Source: Amanita rubescens (lineage: Eukaryota > Basidiomycota > Agaricomycetes > Agaricales > Amanitaceae). Taken from it: DNA of 61,408 nt. Under the pieces are notes generated by a model. It searched no databases. It was not told the origin of the DNA and saw only the letters and a program-made list of their open reading frames with translations. Below, one piece after another: positions 1-10,571 of the stretch. The stretch's first letter is position 1. Each line of letters starts with the position of its first letter. Location of the stretch: the NCBI GenBank assembly GCA_015039365.1, contig WION01000308.1:1-61408 (forward strand). Direction: 5' to 3'. A program made the translations under genes and the position numbers.

Positions 1-1111
1 ATTCTATTACAACTAGATTGCCTGTGCACATCGACATTGAACAAAAACAATGTATTTTTTATTTCTACTGTGTAACACTAGGTTCAGCCATGCGCGACCG
101 AACAATATCTGTCATGTCTTCCCTGATCTTCTTTCGGCCAGGACCATGAACAGGAGGGTTAACATAGACTTGTAGAACGCTCAGTAGCGAATGGATATTT
201 CCAATTCCTAGAATATTCGGAAGGACAGAATACCGATATTCCCGTCTGGTGTGTTTGGAAAGGCAGAGGAGTGGCGTCGAGCTTGGGGCCCCACATACCA
301 GTCCTACCATCAACGAAGACGATAACTTATGGCGTCGACAGTAGCCAAGTTCTGTTGTTTGATAGTGCTCATAATACTGCCTTTGCGCAGTTCATCGACG
401 CAACCAGCACCCACAAGCCGAGGCGTATCGATGTAATCCTGATATTGTTGCGACTCAGCCAAAGGCGGGTCTTGCAACAATTATCAATAAAGCTAGAGTG
501 GAGGAGGACGTGATAGGATGGGGAGTATGAAGTTGCTATCACGTTGGGTTTTGGGCCAGAAAGTCGGGGTGGGCCAACTAGACAGAAACGGTCAATGACG
601 GATGAGAGGAAAGGGTTCACTGAGGAAAACTTACGAAGCAGATGCAAATTGCCTGTTACGACTACATACACTCCTGGGGCCCTGGGAGGCGTTTCGGACG
701 AGCTGGAGGCAAAAGTAGGAGAGGCAGAGATATAATGATCTAGTTGGAGAACGACGAGTCGGTCGGTGTGTGGAGAGGATGGCTTGGCTAGGGTCAGCCT
801 GACCTGAGCACTGAGCTACAGCCCTCCACTAATACCCACGATACAGTGAGTCCGTCTCTTCGACTGTGTACACTTCTCCCTGGGACCACGAGGACGAAAA
901 CCAAAGTCAAAGCGGCGCCGATGAGCGGATATCAAATCTGGCCACGTCATGAGTTTGTATCAAATTGTAACACATAATAAGTCACAGCAAAGATGACCAC
1001 ACAAATCATTTCAAACCTTGACTGTCACAATATTGCGCAACATACCCCCCTAACTCAGGTAAGCGTAGCAACATAAAGGGCTTTCTTGACGACTCTATAC
1101 CAGACATTGTC
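1..1111. other. No gene recognised
   Basis: Only short overlapping open frames on both strands are present, none with a recognisable motif or a convincing intron-exon chain. I see no repeat shared with the rest of the window here. Confidence 0.4.
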
Positions 1112-1525
1112 ATGGGTGGATTTTCAATTGTAGCAATTGGATATGAAGTTGCGGATGCTCTCGAGAGGTATCAACGTCAGCACAATATTGAAGGGGTTCC
1201 GCCCTTCAAACAACTCCTGCAATATGTCGAATCCGAGATATCAATGCCCATTTCTCTGGTTAGACTAGAGGAGGACTCTGGCCTCACTCGCATGTTTTTG
1301 TGCTGCTACGTTGATACCCGTATCAGAGTATACGATTTCGAAGAGATCATGGCGGTGATAGTACCACCACAGTTCACGCGTTTGAAGGAAATATTGGGCA
1401 TTGATGGCAATTTGAAGAGGATATTTGGGCCCCAAGGCACGGTCTTTTCGTATGATGTTGATGGCAAGACGAGGGTAAAGGAACAATGCCTCATAGCAGT
1501 AGTTCAACAATCGCAATCTCTATGA
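1112..1525 (+). CDS. Hypothetical protein, 137 aa
   Basis: This is a single uninterrupted frame that starts at ATG 1112 and ends at TGA 1523-1525. The product is about 137 residues, mixed alpha/beta in composition, without an obvious signal peptide or membrane segment. It contains stretches such as FKQLLQYVESEI and FTRLKEILGIDG that look like ordinary globular protein. I do not recognise the family. The opposite strand is also open over part of the interval, so coding on the plus strand rests mainly on length and amino-acid composition. It lies 500 bp upstream of the ankyrin/vWA pseudogene on the same strand and shares no visible repeat with it. Confidence 0.5.
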   Translation: MGGFSIVAIGYEVADALERYQRQHNIEGVPPFKQLLQYVESEISMPISLVRLEEDSGLTRMFLCCYVDTRIRVYDFEEIMAVIVPPQFTRLKEILGIDGNLKRIFGPQGTVFSYDVDGKTRVKEQCLIAVVQQSQSL

Positions 1526-2025
1526 ACTTAGTCGTGTGTGCATTTATATCACTTTCTCCAACGTCTCGTACGTTTCTGAAATGTAATAGGTAGCAATGTA
1601 ATATCATAAACGAGTGGCGAATCGAAGCAGGGAAGTGGTCAGATAAATTTAGCGCCCAGATGAGCGTGAGAACACTAACTTGCTTAACTTCATCGACAAT
1701 CGTTTAGACCATACCATTATCAGCCTCCACAGTATGTTGCCCGCCTATTGTCGCAATTCTTTTATGTAATTCTGACCTCCACATCTCCCAACAGCTATAT
1801 CAAACTGTGATGCCATACAACCAAACCATCAAGAGCAAAGCCGTGTATGCCAACAGCCTGGGTCTTGGTGCAACCGAAGACAAGTTCCATGCCACTTACA
1901 ATGGCGAAATTTTTTACCGAATGACGGGCTGAAGAACGAGTCCTAAAAAGGACTCGTTACTGAGTTTGTATTAATTGTATTTAACCTTAATAACCCCCTC
2001 CCCCATTCACCTGTTTGCGCGCACC
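1526..2025 (+). other. Intergenic; possible last-exon remnant at 1790-1932
   Basis: Most of this stretch has no gene signal. One piece is suggestive. An acceptor-like CCCAACAG near 1787-1794 is followed by an open frame of about 45 codons that includes an ATG at 1811 and ends with TGA at about 1932. It could be the last exon of a small or broken gene. No upstream exon could be found, so this is only a possibility. Confidence 0.2.
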
Positions 2026-3827
2026 ATGGGCATTCACGAAGATGCACGGCAGGGGACGCTTGTCGGGAACACACTAACCCGCTACCTCCTGAACAACCCC
2101 AACATTCTCAATGAACAGGACCCCGCCACAGGTTGTGCGCCTCTAGCCACCGCTGCAGTAGCTGGGTTTGCAGACTGGTCGAGCAGCTGCTCAGGAATGG
2201 CGCCAAAGCAGACGCGCTCTCTAGGGACGGCGAGACCGCACTCCTGCTTACCACCCGCGAGACATCCAGGAACCGGCCCAGGATCGTCCAATTCCTCCTC
2301 AGGAAGATACCTGCCGGCTCCGTCGATGCCACCACCGCAGCTGATGGTAACAACACGCCACTGATGCACGCCATACTCAGGGGGGGACGTCGAGTCCACC
2401 AGACTGCTCATTAAGGCTGGGGCTAGTCTGGCAGCCATCAATAACAATGGCCTGACCGCGGAGAGGATGGCCGCTGCAGACGAAGCTGTTGCACTCTCAC
2501 TCGACCCGGAGAAGGAGCGGTCAGTACTCGCGAAGCTGGCCGACGTGGTAGATTCTTTCCTGCTCTACATCGTCGCTTGGGTCAACAAGATGGCCGACGG
2601 CATCATGGACCGGTTATTTGGGCTGAATCCAAAGCTGAATGAGGATATCGACGAGGTAAGTTGAATGGTGGACGTGCATGCTGTCTCACGCCTCCTACCT
2701 TCCCTCAGCGTCATCTTCATTGGGTTTTGCTGATTGAGCCATGTAGAAGGTCAACGATGGCGGGACGCCGAACAAGGTGGAGTTCCTTGAAAACATCGAC
2801 AACTTCGTCAAGAATTCGCCACTGGAGCGTTTCTTCAAGGGCAATCCCAACTTCATACAGGACCTCGCAAAGAAAGCTACTGAGCTGAAGAATGATCCGA
2901 CCATGCCGCTCGGACAGCCAAACCTACTTCCAAAGGTGATCAAGGTAACCTTGCACCAGCAAGTCATCTACTGCGGTATGTCCCTCAACCTGTGCTTGGT
3001 TCAGTTCTAACTCATGATACTCTGTAGACAACAGTTCCTCGATGAAGCGCGACGGTCGTTGGGATGCCCAGGTTCAGCTGGTCAAAAGAATCACGCGCAT
3101 CCTCCCTGAGGGCGACGGCATTGCGCTGCGGTTCATCAACCAGGATGTGGATAACTCGGACAAACTCAGTCTCCTGGAGATTGGGAACATTATGGAAAAC
3201 ATGTCCTGGCAGCGCAATGGCGACACCGCGATTGGCACCTACTCAAGTCCAAGTTCCTCGAGCCGCTGGTCTACAGCAAGTTGCAACCACAGACCCTGGC
3301 GAGGCCGCTCCTCATCTCTGTCATCACTGACGGCATGCCGTCGCGGGAGAAGGACAATGCGTTCGTTGAAGCCATCAAGGAATGGGGTGTCAAGCTGGAA
3401 CAGGCCGGGTACCCTCGTGAGAGTGAGTACATCCACCCTTCCATTTCCACTCTGATATCTATGGACCGTCTGCTCGTGATCTCGTAGGTGTCAAGTTCAT
3501 GATTGGCCGGATTGGGACGGGAAAGGCAGCAGCCACGTTCCTCAAAGGTGTCGGGAATAACAAGGACATCGAAGACATGGTGTTCGTGACTTCAGGTAAG
3601 CCCCAACCTGCCCTTGCAGCTTTGCACGGGCCAGACATGTCGATACCTACCTACCTACTTACTAAACTGATTCCAGACCAGCTGGACGAGAGGTTCTCTG
3701 CATTCAGGGAAAAGGAGGGCGATTTAGACCGCTGGGTGAGCTGGACTCGGGATTTGTCTTTTTTTTTTGTCTGCTAATTCGCCTCTCTCAGCTGATAGAA
3801 ATGTTGTTCAAGCCTATCATAAACTGA
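2026..3827 (+). pseudogene. Ankyrin-repeat plus vWA-domain protein, frameshifted
   Basis: The reading starts at ATG 2026 (MGIHEDARQGTLV). Ankyrin-type repeats follow, then a linker, then a von Willebrand factor A domain whose metal-site motif DNSSSM is made by joining 2975 to 3028. Later vWA strands read LLISVITDGMP and VKFMIGRIGTG. Introns fit at 2656-2746, 2976-3027, 3423-3487, 3596-3676 and 3736-3791, ending LDRWLIEMLFKPIIN at TGA 3825-3827. Three frame breaks lie inside exons: a one-base loss near 2169, one extra G in the seven-G run at about 2386, and a one-base loss near 3240. None can be an intron, because conserved residues lie on both sides and the distances are too short. Fungal proteins of this type are usually around 500 residues. 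This copy is probably a decayed gene, or less likely one with sequencing indels. Confidence 0.7.
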
Positions 3828-4703
3828 GAGGCAAACAAAAACCGGTACAGTTGTCAGACCGCCTCGGAAAATGTATTATTATGATCACTCTGTTTTTATC
3901 CTTCATTGTTATATTTTTAGTATGCAATTTAGGCATTTGTTCTACTGTAGAAGGCCTCTCGTTCAGTGTCTTCGGCCAGAAAAACAACTCCAAGCTTAAC
4001 ACACTAAATAAAAGCTCTCAGTTTCAAATCGAGGTGAAAGTGAAGTGTATGCGCATTCAATGCGCACGAAGTCCATCGTGACCGTGCATACGCTACATCC
4101 TGACAGTGGCAGCGCAATCTTTAATGGTGTCATTATCATATTCAGGCGGCAGGCTGCATAGGCTTACGCTTCAGGTACCACTTTGGGCTCGTTTGCCAAG
4201 AACAGCGGACTCATTGAGTCGGATGGGAACCATGTCAACGGCGCGGGTTTGGATTTGGATTGCAAACTGCTCCCAGTCCTTCCAACACCAACGCCTTTTG
4301 GGTACCATTCTCCCATTCTCGCTACCACCAGTTCTTTTGCTCCGCTAGGTTCATCCCCTTGCTACATCTTAGGCAACAGTAGACGGCCGGAAGGGAGTGC
4401 AAAAGGCGGAGGGGGCATATTCTGTGGATAAACGCGCTCGCGTCAACGTAGAATTCGTGGATTAGATCGACCTGAGCCTTACCTTGGTTAGTTCACCTTG
4501 ATTGTTATTCTGCCCGCAGAAGAAGGTGCGTCATGATCGATGATCGATTGATCACTTGCCATTGCGGTTGACAGTAAGTTGATTTTTCACAACGAACCAT
4601 CCATGAACCCGCTGTCGCACAAGGCTCTCAGAAAGAGGTAAAGCTGACAAAGGTAGAACCTAACTTGTTGTAACTCCGAATTTGATTCGCATTATGATTT
4701 ATC
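3828..4703. other. Upstream region of the left NTPase copy
   Basis: No gene is seen here. From 3992 onward this DNA is matched in inverted form at 12640-13235, so it belongs to the inverted duplication. A perfect 17-bp odd palindrome (TGCGCATTCAATGCGCA) lies at about 4050-4066 and recurs in the other arm. A small putative 5' leader precedes the ATG at 4704. Confidence 0.5.
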
Positions 4704-6748
4704 ATGTCTCTGCTACTACAGGAAAATGGACCATCGTTAGCCTCCGTCGTCGGCTCCCCCCCAACAGAGTGGGAGCCGTTCAAGGCCTCTTCTAAGTCAC
4801 GACCCGCTCAATTCCATGCAATGTTTTGGGGGAAGAGCATGGCAAATGAGGAGCCAAAGTGGCGCGACGCACAACCGCCTATGCCCGTGGAAGGAACTGA
4901 GCTTGGAAACGCCGAACGTCAAGGTGGAGATGAACACATGGACATGGATGTGAGTGAGGAAGAGGATGACGATGACGATGATATTATCGAGGGTTGCTAC
5001 TCTCTCGAAATCGGCATCAAGGGTTTCGAGTTCCCAAGGATTTGGATACGTGCCGAATACATACGGATATACAACGCTCTCGAGGATCGTTACCGAATGC
5101 CTTCATACCCCTATCTGGCACCAGCTGTCGTCATTACAGGCCAGCCAGGAATCGGTGAGACCTGATGTCCCTTTATCTCACGGATCGTCCTGACTTATGC
5201 ATCATAAATGTAGGGAAAAGTGTCTGGATATTCTATGCTTTACGTCGACGCCTCGCCGAAAGGAAGCCAGTCATATGGTACTACCACAAAAGACGTTATC
5301 TGTTCGTAGAAGAAGGCGTCTATCGAGTTCCTGAGGAGTTTCATGATTTTGAATTTTTCGTCTGGACCCTGGTGGATTCAGATTATGCCAAGGGTGGGGT
5401 TCTGGAGGACCTTGTCATGCAGGGCACACGCCACTTTTTGATATATTCCACCTCTCCGAGCCGAGATCGGTGGTCTCGTTTGCACAAGACCGTTCGTACC
5501 GTCATTGTTATCATGAACCCATGGAAGCTTAAAGAAATGCTCCGAGCGTGAGTTGTACTCTTTACCGTGTATAAAATCAGAGCTCAAGATAACATCCAGT
5601 ACATCAATGTTGTCATCTGACACAAAACTCTATGAGAACGTCAATTGCGTATTTAATGAACTTGGCCCAACCCCTCGACTATGTATCGATTACTCACGCT
5701 CTCATGATCGGATAAAGCAATACAGACAGGACGTTCAGGAAGCCATAACGGCTCTTACGATAGATGAACTCCAGCAGGTGCTTCAAGCCTCCCGTTCTCT
5801 CGCAATGAATGAAGTTTCTCACAAGATGTGTCTCATCAGCCGCCAGGACAGAGGGAATATGTACAGCAGAGCCGTTGTGTCTCCCATTACTTCAATTATC
5901 AAGTCGAGACTTGCAAGCCGTTTTCGAAAACTAGAACGTGGCGAGCAAATCCGTTTATACAAATATTTTTCCGAGTCCAAGGTTCCTGGTTCGAGGGCGA
6001 CGGCAGGTATTTTCTTCGAGGCCGCGGCTCAGGGGTGCTTTCAAGACGGCGTAACCCTCGAGCTCCTTCCAATGGTGCGACTTCCCTCGAGCCAGGGTAA
6101 TAACAAACCCCGGTGGCATTCAAGCCACATCTCCCTTCCTAATGCGACACTGGAAGCAGCCCGTCAACAGGCTTTGCGAAAGCCACAGTCGCTTAACATT
6201 CCGGAACACTTGCCCATTGTAGAATACACGGACGACGGGCCATCCTCCATTGAATCAAATGTCCTCTACCTGCCAGAATTGACCAACCAAGTGGCACTCA
6301 ATTCTTTTATCCTTACGAACGATCTTTTATACATCTTTCAGTTCTCGGTCGGCAGCGTTCACGACATTAAGCCCGGGCTCATTGACTTTATCCATAAATG
6401 TTATGGGCCTCCATCTATGGACAAATGTCGTTTCGTATTCATCCACCCACCCAATCACACCTTGATATGCCCACAGCCACGGAGGCTCGAGATGCAGGAG
6501 CTACATCCTTGCTCCGCGGCGCTTGACTTTGACAGACTGCCTTCGTTGAATCAATTAGTTGAATGCCACGAGTAAAAATATTAATATAGCGTTATTGGCC
6601 GTAGACTTTGTGTGATCAGGCGTACGTATATGGGGGCGCCCTTTACATGCTATGATAATCAAGTCATCGTCAATGCCCCCACTATGATCTATCTGATTGA
6701 TGCGCTTCAGGCAAGTTGTCGATAGACAGTCCAATCTTTTTACACGTG
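3992..6748 (+). repeat. Left arm of a 2.7-kb inverted duplication
   Basis: The arm runs from AAGCTTAACAC at about 3992 to TACACGTG at about 6748. It is matched, with scattered substitutions and indels, by the reverse complement of 10572-13235. Each arm carries one complete NTPase-like gene with its upstream DNA. Terminal inverted repeats or target-site duplications are not obvious at the arm ends. Confidence 0.85.
4704..6575 (+). CDS. Crinkler/RHS-like P-loop NTPase protein (left copy, intact)
   Basis: Three exons join in frame: 4704-5154, 5214-5547 and 5600-6575, giving 586 residues. After an N-terminal region with an acidic run of aspartates (residues ~90-100) comes a Walker A segment, ITGQPGIGKSVW, completed across the first intron. 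A Walker B-like VWTLVDSD follows, then an STSPSRDRW segment. The C-terminal half contains RATAGIFFEAAAQ and ELLPMVRLP. This order (P-loop, ...TSPS...W, then ...AGIFFE...) is typical of the NTPase module in large fungal Crinkler/RHS-like families. I do not see a Crinkler LxLFLAK-type N-terminus, so delivery as an effector is not supported. The biochemical role is unknown. It lies in the left arm of the inverted duplication, and a paralog at 10787-12635 points toward it. Confidence 0.75.
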
Positions 6749-7672
6749 CAGGAAAGCATTTACACTAGTACCACACCCTAACTAGCATTACATCGGGTTC
6801 CAGGTTGTTTGAAGAGGTGGGTAATTCTACTCAGGTACATCAACACTTCACAGCCTTGTCTAGTCCGCTTCTATTGATATTATTGACTGACCGCCGTGGC
6901 CAGGTATCGTTGCGGGTAATCGTTAGCCGGGGGCCCTCTATGACACGATTCTTGGTTCGTGAATCTCGTGGCAATGACGATGGTGATACGCAAGTGACAG
7001 CATTCAAACGTTCAGGTTGAATTGCATAGGCAATCTCTTGCGGAACAGGTACAAGACTAGCTCACTTTCAGTATTTTCCTACCCATGTCATGTGTTTCGG
7101 TGACTGGCTCATCATCTAACGACCATGAGTCCGTGGACTTGCCTTTGCTTATCCATGGCCATTCCCTTCTCTCCGAGGATAGCGTGACTGCAGCATTTTT
7201 TCGAAGGACGACGAAAGCTTGATCCAATGTGAAGCTGAATAGAAGACAAGGTGCTTGATTCCATCCCCGCGAAGCGGAGATGAAGAAGTCACCGGAAGTG
7301 TCCTGTGAATGGGCAGAGCATGCATAGGACTTGTGTGCGGAAACAATTAGCCAGTTGCCTAATGCGCAACATGGTGGAGAGCCGAATAAAGGCTAGCCGA
7401 TGTGGATTGATCAGATTGTCCTGGCGACAATATTTAGATTCTCTCCATCACTGCGTGACGATGTCTCGCGACTCCGTAGGTGATACCTTTCTCTCCTAGA
7501 TGATTTGACCAAAGAAAGAAAAGGTGTGATATAGGCAAGGTAGAATATGGAACCACGGACGGAGGCACATTACAGAACAACGGGCACGGGCCCGAGGCAT
7601 GTATCGAACAACAGACAGGGCAAATGCAACGTGCATGAAGCGTTCCCTAGAAGGCGTGGCATGATCTCTAGC
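6576..7672. other. Intergenic, no gene recognised
   Basis: The left arm of the inverted duplication ends at about 6748. The rest has only short frames on both strands, without motifs or consistent splice sites. Confidence 0.45.
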
Positions 7673-7682
7673 CGTATAAATA
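7673..7682 (+). promoter_or_regulatory. TATA-like box
   Basis: GTATAAATAT lies about 60-70 bp upstream of ATG 7743. The leader between them (CCAATACCCAACCCAAGC) is pyrimidine and CAA rich, as often seen upstream of basidiomycete starts. Confidence 0.5.
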
Positions 7683-7742
7683 TCGAGAGTTTCCCCGTCC
7701 AATACCCAACCCAAGCTTGCCTCACAGATCTACTAGAACACA

Positions 7743-8197
7743 ATGGCGAGTCAGATTCCACATGATACACAACATCGATCTAGCAGACTGACTCGAGCAC
7801 AGAGCAGACATCTCGCCCGAGGCTCCTTTGACAACAACGATCACTTGAGTGGGAGTTTCAACGTCCCGCCAAGGTTCAACTCGCGAGAGTTCATGGGTGA
7901 ATTCACCAATGGCGTCTCCGATTTCAAGGTACCTATGGCTGAACTGGGCTATAATGACATCAAAGACCTGTTTGGGACGTACGACATCGAGCCTGGTTCC
8001 ACCGCTGGTCCATATACCTTGGATCTTAGGCTTAAAAACGCTAGGGACGTTTATATCACGATTAGTGGTGATATCGAGCCTCCGCTCAGCAAAGCATACC
8101 CTCTGGAAGGGCATGGGTTCTGGCTTAACCACAGATTGCGGTAAGTTGAAAGACTTTTTTTCTTCTTGGATTGTCTCTCATCGCATGCAGGAAATGA
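7743..8197 (+). CDS. Hypothetical protein, 134 aa
   Basis: Exon 1 (7743-8140) starts at MASQIPHDTQHRSS. A 50-bp intron (8141-8190, GTAAGT...GCAG) leaves a tiny last exon that adds one lysine and the TGA at 8195-8197. The product is soluble-looking and polar at the N-terminus. A middle segment reads ELGYNDIKDLFGTYDIEP and a later one ARDVYITISGDIEPPL, which suggests a small beta-rich domain. No family is recognised. A TATA-like box at 7673, a good start context and a clean intron support a real gene. It lies between the arms of the inverted duplication, just upstream of the DUF202 gene on the same strand (91 bp between stop and next ATG). Confidence 0.6.
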
Positions 8198-8287
8198 GGA
8201 ATGTCATAGGTGGGTGGCTCGGAATGGAAATGTGGATATTTTAGACAAGTGTTACATACCGTTATAGAATAATACATTACACACTTG

Positions 8288-9108
8288 ATGACATCGCTCC
8301 GGACTAGTAGAAAATTATCGCCATCTCCTGGCCCAAGGCATGCGGTTGCACCCCCAAGTACTCCTCTCTATCTCCAGGAAACTACCGTAAGCCCTGCTCC
8401 CACACCTGAAACCGACGATGTAGAACCCGAGTCATCTTCCACCATTCATAATCAACCTCCATCGAGTACAAAGGCCAAAAGCAGCCGCCTTTCCTTCTTA
8501 CCAATCTCAAGTAACCAAGAAGAACTTGACGTGGTAGATGACCGACAGTCGGTGCCAGAGTACAACAACCACACGTCGCATCTTCGAGATGCACTGCGAA
8601 TTGCGCTTAACCCGTTCCACGTTAGACTCATCCTGGCTAATACGGGATCTGTAGCTAGGGATCACCTATCGTTGGAAAGAACATTTTTGTCGTACGTGAG
8701 GACGAGTTTGGCCATTGCTTCTGCAGGTGTAGGTACGTGTTGAGTCTATATCCCTTGATTTCGTTTTGGTTCACCCGACATAAAAGCTCTCGTACAGCTA
8801 TTCACCTCATCTCAGACCAAGACGAACGATGGTACCTCCAAGGCCGCCACGCACGTCGTCCGCCCATTAGGTTCCGTAATGGTTATTTACGGACTCGTAG
8901 TTCTTGTCATGGGTTCGTCGCCACGTTTCTACTACGTCAATCACTACTTAAATGCATACTCGCAGGCACGATCCGTTATTTTCGTATACAAAACACGTTA
9001 ACGCATGGTATCTTTCCCATGTCCCTTCATGGGGTCGCCGGACTCTCATTCATTATGGGAGCGCTTATCACCGCCGTCTTCAGTCTTCTCGTCGCTGGGG
9101 CAACGTGA
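8288..9108 (+). CDS. DUF202-domain membrane protein (237 aa)
   Basis: Exons 8288-8732, 8787-8912 and 8966-9108 join in frame to 237 residues. The N-terminal ~110 residues are polar, Pro/Ser/Thr rich and probably cytosolic. They are followed by the DUF202 signature LSLERTFLSYVRTSLA and three predicted membrane helices: after LSYVRTSLAIASAGVA, GSVMVIYGLVVLVMG and LSFIMGALITAVFSLLV. The TIRYFRIQNTL segment after helix 2 matches the usual G..RY motif of the family. DUF202 proteins are small integral membrane proteins, and a related domain occurs in vacuolar transporter chaperone subunits. The specific role here is unknown. The 3' half of this gene (exons 2-3 plus about 200 bp downstream) has been copied to 13236-13740 and 18330-18690, upstream of two DUF4139 genes. 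Confidence 0.85.
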
Positions 9109-9759
9109 TATCATGATCGTCCGGATTCACGTCCATATCCCTTGCCAATTCAGATTTCGGCCAAGCGATGATGTCCGGGTAACGGTACGATATCGACGCA
9201 TTTACCGCGTCGTGGTGGACATGTACATCGTATCACTTGACATTAGATGCTGCATTGCGAGCGTTCCTCGGCTGCAATACAAATTAGATTGAAAATCGCG
9301 AGCATAACGTTCAGTATTCTACATCCATTCTCTGGCGCCTGGGCAGTGGCTTATTCGACTCCTACGCTGGACTGCAGCTGCTTAACGAAGATAATAATCA
9401 TTAATTGCTGGTACCATCACTCATAGAACACATAAGTCGTTGAGCTCAGCATCTACTAAATCCTGGACCAACGTCGTCAGGTACGAGTGTGTGGTCTTGC
9501 TTCAAGTTGTTTATCGGTTGCACCGGTGGCGAATTTGGGCGCTGGACGCAGCGGGCGATGGTGGAGGTGGAATACTGACATAAATTGAAGGTGGAGTCCG
9601 GATTTCTATACTGGCAGCGAGTTCATGGAAGGAGTTGAGGTCGGTGGGCGTTGCTATGTGATATAGTTTTATATCAGGCAAGACGTGAATGATATTGATT
9701 CCTGAATGTGTGCGCGCGCGGAGTCAGGACAAGTCTTTCTATACAAAATATGATCTATG
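9109..9759. other. DUF202 downstream region
   Basis: The first about 220 bp are shared with the copied fragments at 13553-13740 and 18513-18690. The rest has no recognisable gene. Confidence 0.5.
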
Positions 9760-10570
9760 CTAGGCATCACTAGACATTGCGATTTGCCATGTATCCTTCA
9801 ACGTCAATTTGAAGGATCGGGTCGAAAACCCCAGTTCCAAGACATAAAGAACGCGGAGGAAGCGAGGTTTCGGAAACTCGATTTCGCGGACTTGTCAAAA
9901 ACGTTGGTCATATGTTCGACTTCATCTTTGAACGGACTCTTTGAGCTTATCTACAAAGCGACGAATTCAACGCGACATCTAGAGAATATTGGTGAATGAT
10001 GCTCACCCCGAAGGTAACTCCTCGCTCTTCGGCTAACAAAAACTGAACCTACGGTGATGCAGTCAGCCGAGCTCGTAGTAATACTGGTGGATCGGCAATC
10101 AGTTTGACGCACAATCTCCTCAAACTCGCGATGCGATTTGCAATCATAAGCGCCGACATCGTGCCACCTCCGCAATCGACTATAATAAGGCCTTCCTGGG
10201 CTGTGCACGTTATAAGCGCGTATCCATACAAAAAGCACAATGGATACAATAATGAAGACTAACTTCGTCTTCAGTGACAAAGGAGATTATGTCCTTTTCA
10301 TTTGCCACTAAACCTGCCCTGATAGCCGCCCGCCACATTAGTTTGTTAGCCTTCCCATCCGTGTGGCGGACCGAGCACGTATTCAACGCTGTTCTCTACA
10401 GATTTCCAAAAGGTAGGACCGCCGGGGTGAGATTCTTTGATATAGTAGGTTTTGGTGGAGGCATAGAGGTAGTTGGGAAAATTTGCGAGGATTTGTTCTG
10501 CCATCTTGTTCGGCGGCAATAGACGAATATCATCGTCGTGACGAAGCTGGGGCTTTAAGTAATGAAGCTT
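9760..10570 (-). pseudogene. Hsp70-like (HSPA12-type) ATPase fragment
   Basis: Read on the minus strand, several frames give pieces of a fungal Hsp70-like actin-fold ATPase, in order. They are ANFPNYLYASTKTYYIKE, VLGPPHGWEG, a frame change, MWRAAIRAGLVANEK, SFVTEDEVSLHYCI, another change, IIVDCGGGT (the phosphate-binding loop), DVGAYDCKSHREFEE, then SVFVSRRARSYL. At least three frame changes and stops separate the blocks, so this is a dead gene. The N-terminal part is missing. The fragment begins exactly where the right arm of the inverted duplication ends (10572), which suggests that the duplication event cut the gene. Motif order and spacing follow the family, but the identification is by eye. 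Confidence 0.6.
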
Positions 10571-10571
10571 A

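Noticed and set aside
369..735. Overlapping frames on both strands near the left edge
   Set aside because: No motif, no consistent splice sites and biased composition. A gene cannot be supported.
3767..4081. 104-codon plus-strand frame after the ankyrin/vWA pseudogene
   Set aside because: It overlaps the last intron and exon of that gene and is otherwise hydrophobic AT-rich sequence without features.
4704..6575. Calling the NTPase gene a secreted Crinkler effector
   Set aside because: No signal peptide and no LxLFLAK-type N-terminus are visible. Only the NTPase-like core supports the relationship.
10274..10522. 82-codon plus-strand frame
   Set aside because: It is antisense to the Hsp70-like pseudogene, whose ordered motifs on the minus strand explain the sequence better.
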